Below are positions 63,304 through 64,000 of a DNA stretch of 64,000 nucleotides, in pieces. The stretch's first letter is position 1. Every line of letters begins with the position of its first letter. The DNA is from RYN-122 sp963761655 (lineage in GTDB: Bacteria > Actinomycetota > Actinomycetes > Mycobacteriales > SCTD01), in the NCBI GenBank assembly GCA_963761655.1, contig CAVXHI010000001.1:372001-436000 (forward strand), written 5' to 3'. A program made the position numbers and the translations under genes. The notes beneath the pieces are model-generated. The model ran no database searches. It was not told the origin of the DNA and was given only the letters and a program-made list of their open reading frames with translations.

Positions 63304-64000
63304 TTGCGCGCGCAAGCGCGAAGACGTCGAGCACTTCCTCGGCAACGGCCGGCCAGGCGAAGCGCTCAGCGAAGCCCCGGCACGCCTCGGGGCTCGGAAG
63401 GCTGCCCGGCTCGATTAATGGCTCTTCGGAGCCGGGCGGCGAGGCCGTCGACATCGCCGGGCGGGACCAGCAGGTCGTCCTGCAGGTCGGGGAGCACCTC
63501 GGCCATGCCGCCGGTGTCGGAGGCGATGACGGGCGTCCCGGAGGCGAGCGACTCGAGCACGATCAGGCCGAAGCCCTCGAGCGCAAGGCTCGGGACGACG
63601 GTGAGGTCGACGGCAGCGTAGAGGTCGGCGAGGACGCCGTCCGGCTGGCGGCCGAGGAAGCGCACCCGGTCCTCGCCCAGGCCCAGCCGCTGCGCGAGGG
63701 CTTCGAGTCGCTCTCGTTCGTGGCCGCTGCCTGCGAGTAGCAGCAGGCCGCGGTCGAGGCGGGCCCAGGCTTCGAGGAGGACGTCGAGCCCCATCCGGGC
63801 GGCGAGCCGGCGCACGGCCAGGACGACAGGGCTGGCCGGCAGGCTCAGCCGCTCCCGGGCCCGCTCGGCCCGCCGCGGTGAGAACCGATCGAGGTCCACG
63901 CCCGGCCGCACCACATGCACGCGACTGGGCAGGACGCCGTAGCCGGAGGTCAGCTCGTCCCTGAACGTCGAGGACAGCACGATGAACTCGTCGGCCCGGC
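63304..64000 (-). pseudogene. Glycosyltransferase family 4, 5' end beyond the window (frameshifted)
   Basis: The C-terminal domain of a GT4 enzyme: SRVHVVRPGVDLDRFSPRR, VLAVRRLAARMGLDVLLEAW, ALEGFGLIVLESLASGTPVI (donor-site Glu), then after a shift near 63412 the tail RFAWPAVAEEVLDVF. The N-terminal acceptor domain lies outside. Confidence 0.78.

Overview
The window is a chromosomal piece of a very GC-rich actinobacterium. Evidence: extreme third-position GC, many GTG starts and 4-base start/stop overlaps, a mycothiol synthase (mshD), a GlnR-type regulator, Pst genes behind PHO boxes made of 11-bp direct repeats, an LmeA-type (DUF2993) protein, a DUF4395/rhodanese/DUF1416 operon, and sortase/WxL-like surface proteins. 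No gene fixes the genus; a non-mycobacterial soil or surface actinomycete is the safest reading. More than a dozen genes are broken by single-base shifts with both halves intact (worst at 8.1-8.9, 45.0-45.6 and 55.4-58.7 kb). This looks mostly like indel error in the assembly, so pseudogene here usually means 'reads as frameshifted'.

Layout. 1-0.8 kb: the 3' part of a group I intron sits inside the anticodon loop of a tRNA (probably tRNA-Lys), followed by an HNH protein. 0.8-10.6 kb: housekeeping and accessory genes (EamA exporter, PPK2, two TetR-controlled units with visible operators, an MMPL transporter, an SDR, a broken GTP cyclohydrolase, a lipoprotein, DoxX). 10.7-24.8 kb: a phosphate-scavenging block (pstSCAB, then after a redox interval a YncE/phosphoesterase, alkaline phosphatase and glycerophosphodiesterase), with PHO boxes before the key genes. 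The redox interval has mshD, a cupin, a VOC protein and a glutaredoxin-thioredoxin reductase fusion. 24.8-39 kb: an SDR, a GAF-GGDEF protein, a YnjBCD-like importer coupled to a nucleoside hydrolase, an ABC exporter, glnR-moaD, two tandem paralogous secreted proteins, a membrane protein and an LmeA-like protein. 38.6-39.2 kb: six tandem ~104-bp hairpin units. 39.3-41.4 kb: a sulfur operon with a Cys-containing leader peptide. 41.5-45.7 kb: two diverging sets of surface proteins (DUF916-like, WxL-like, small LPXTG) resembling the csc clusters of Gram-positive bacteria. 45.9-47.6 kb: acyl-CoA dehydrogenase and a TPR lipoprotein. 47.7-64 kb: an exopolysaccharide locus (O-antigen-ligase-like protein, collagen-like protein, glycosyltransferases, initiating sugar-phosphate transferase, DUF4012 protein, tyrosine autokinase, asparagine-synthase-like amidotransferase), running off the end of the window.

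The strongest leads are the intron-bearing tRNA, the csc-like surface cluster, the tandem hairpin array, the Cys leader peptide, and a 27-bp direct repeat of the acyl-CoA dehydrogenase 3' end that brackets the first 5 kb of the polysaccharide region.
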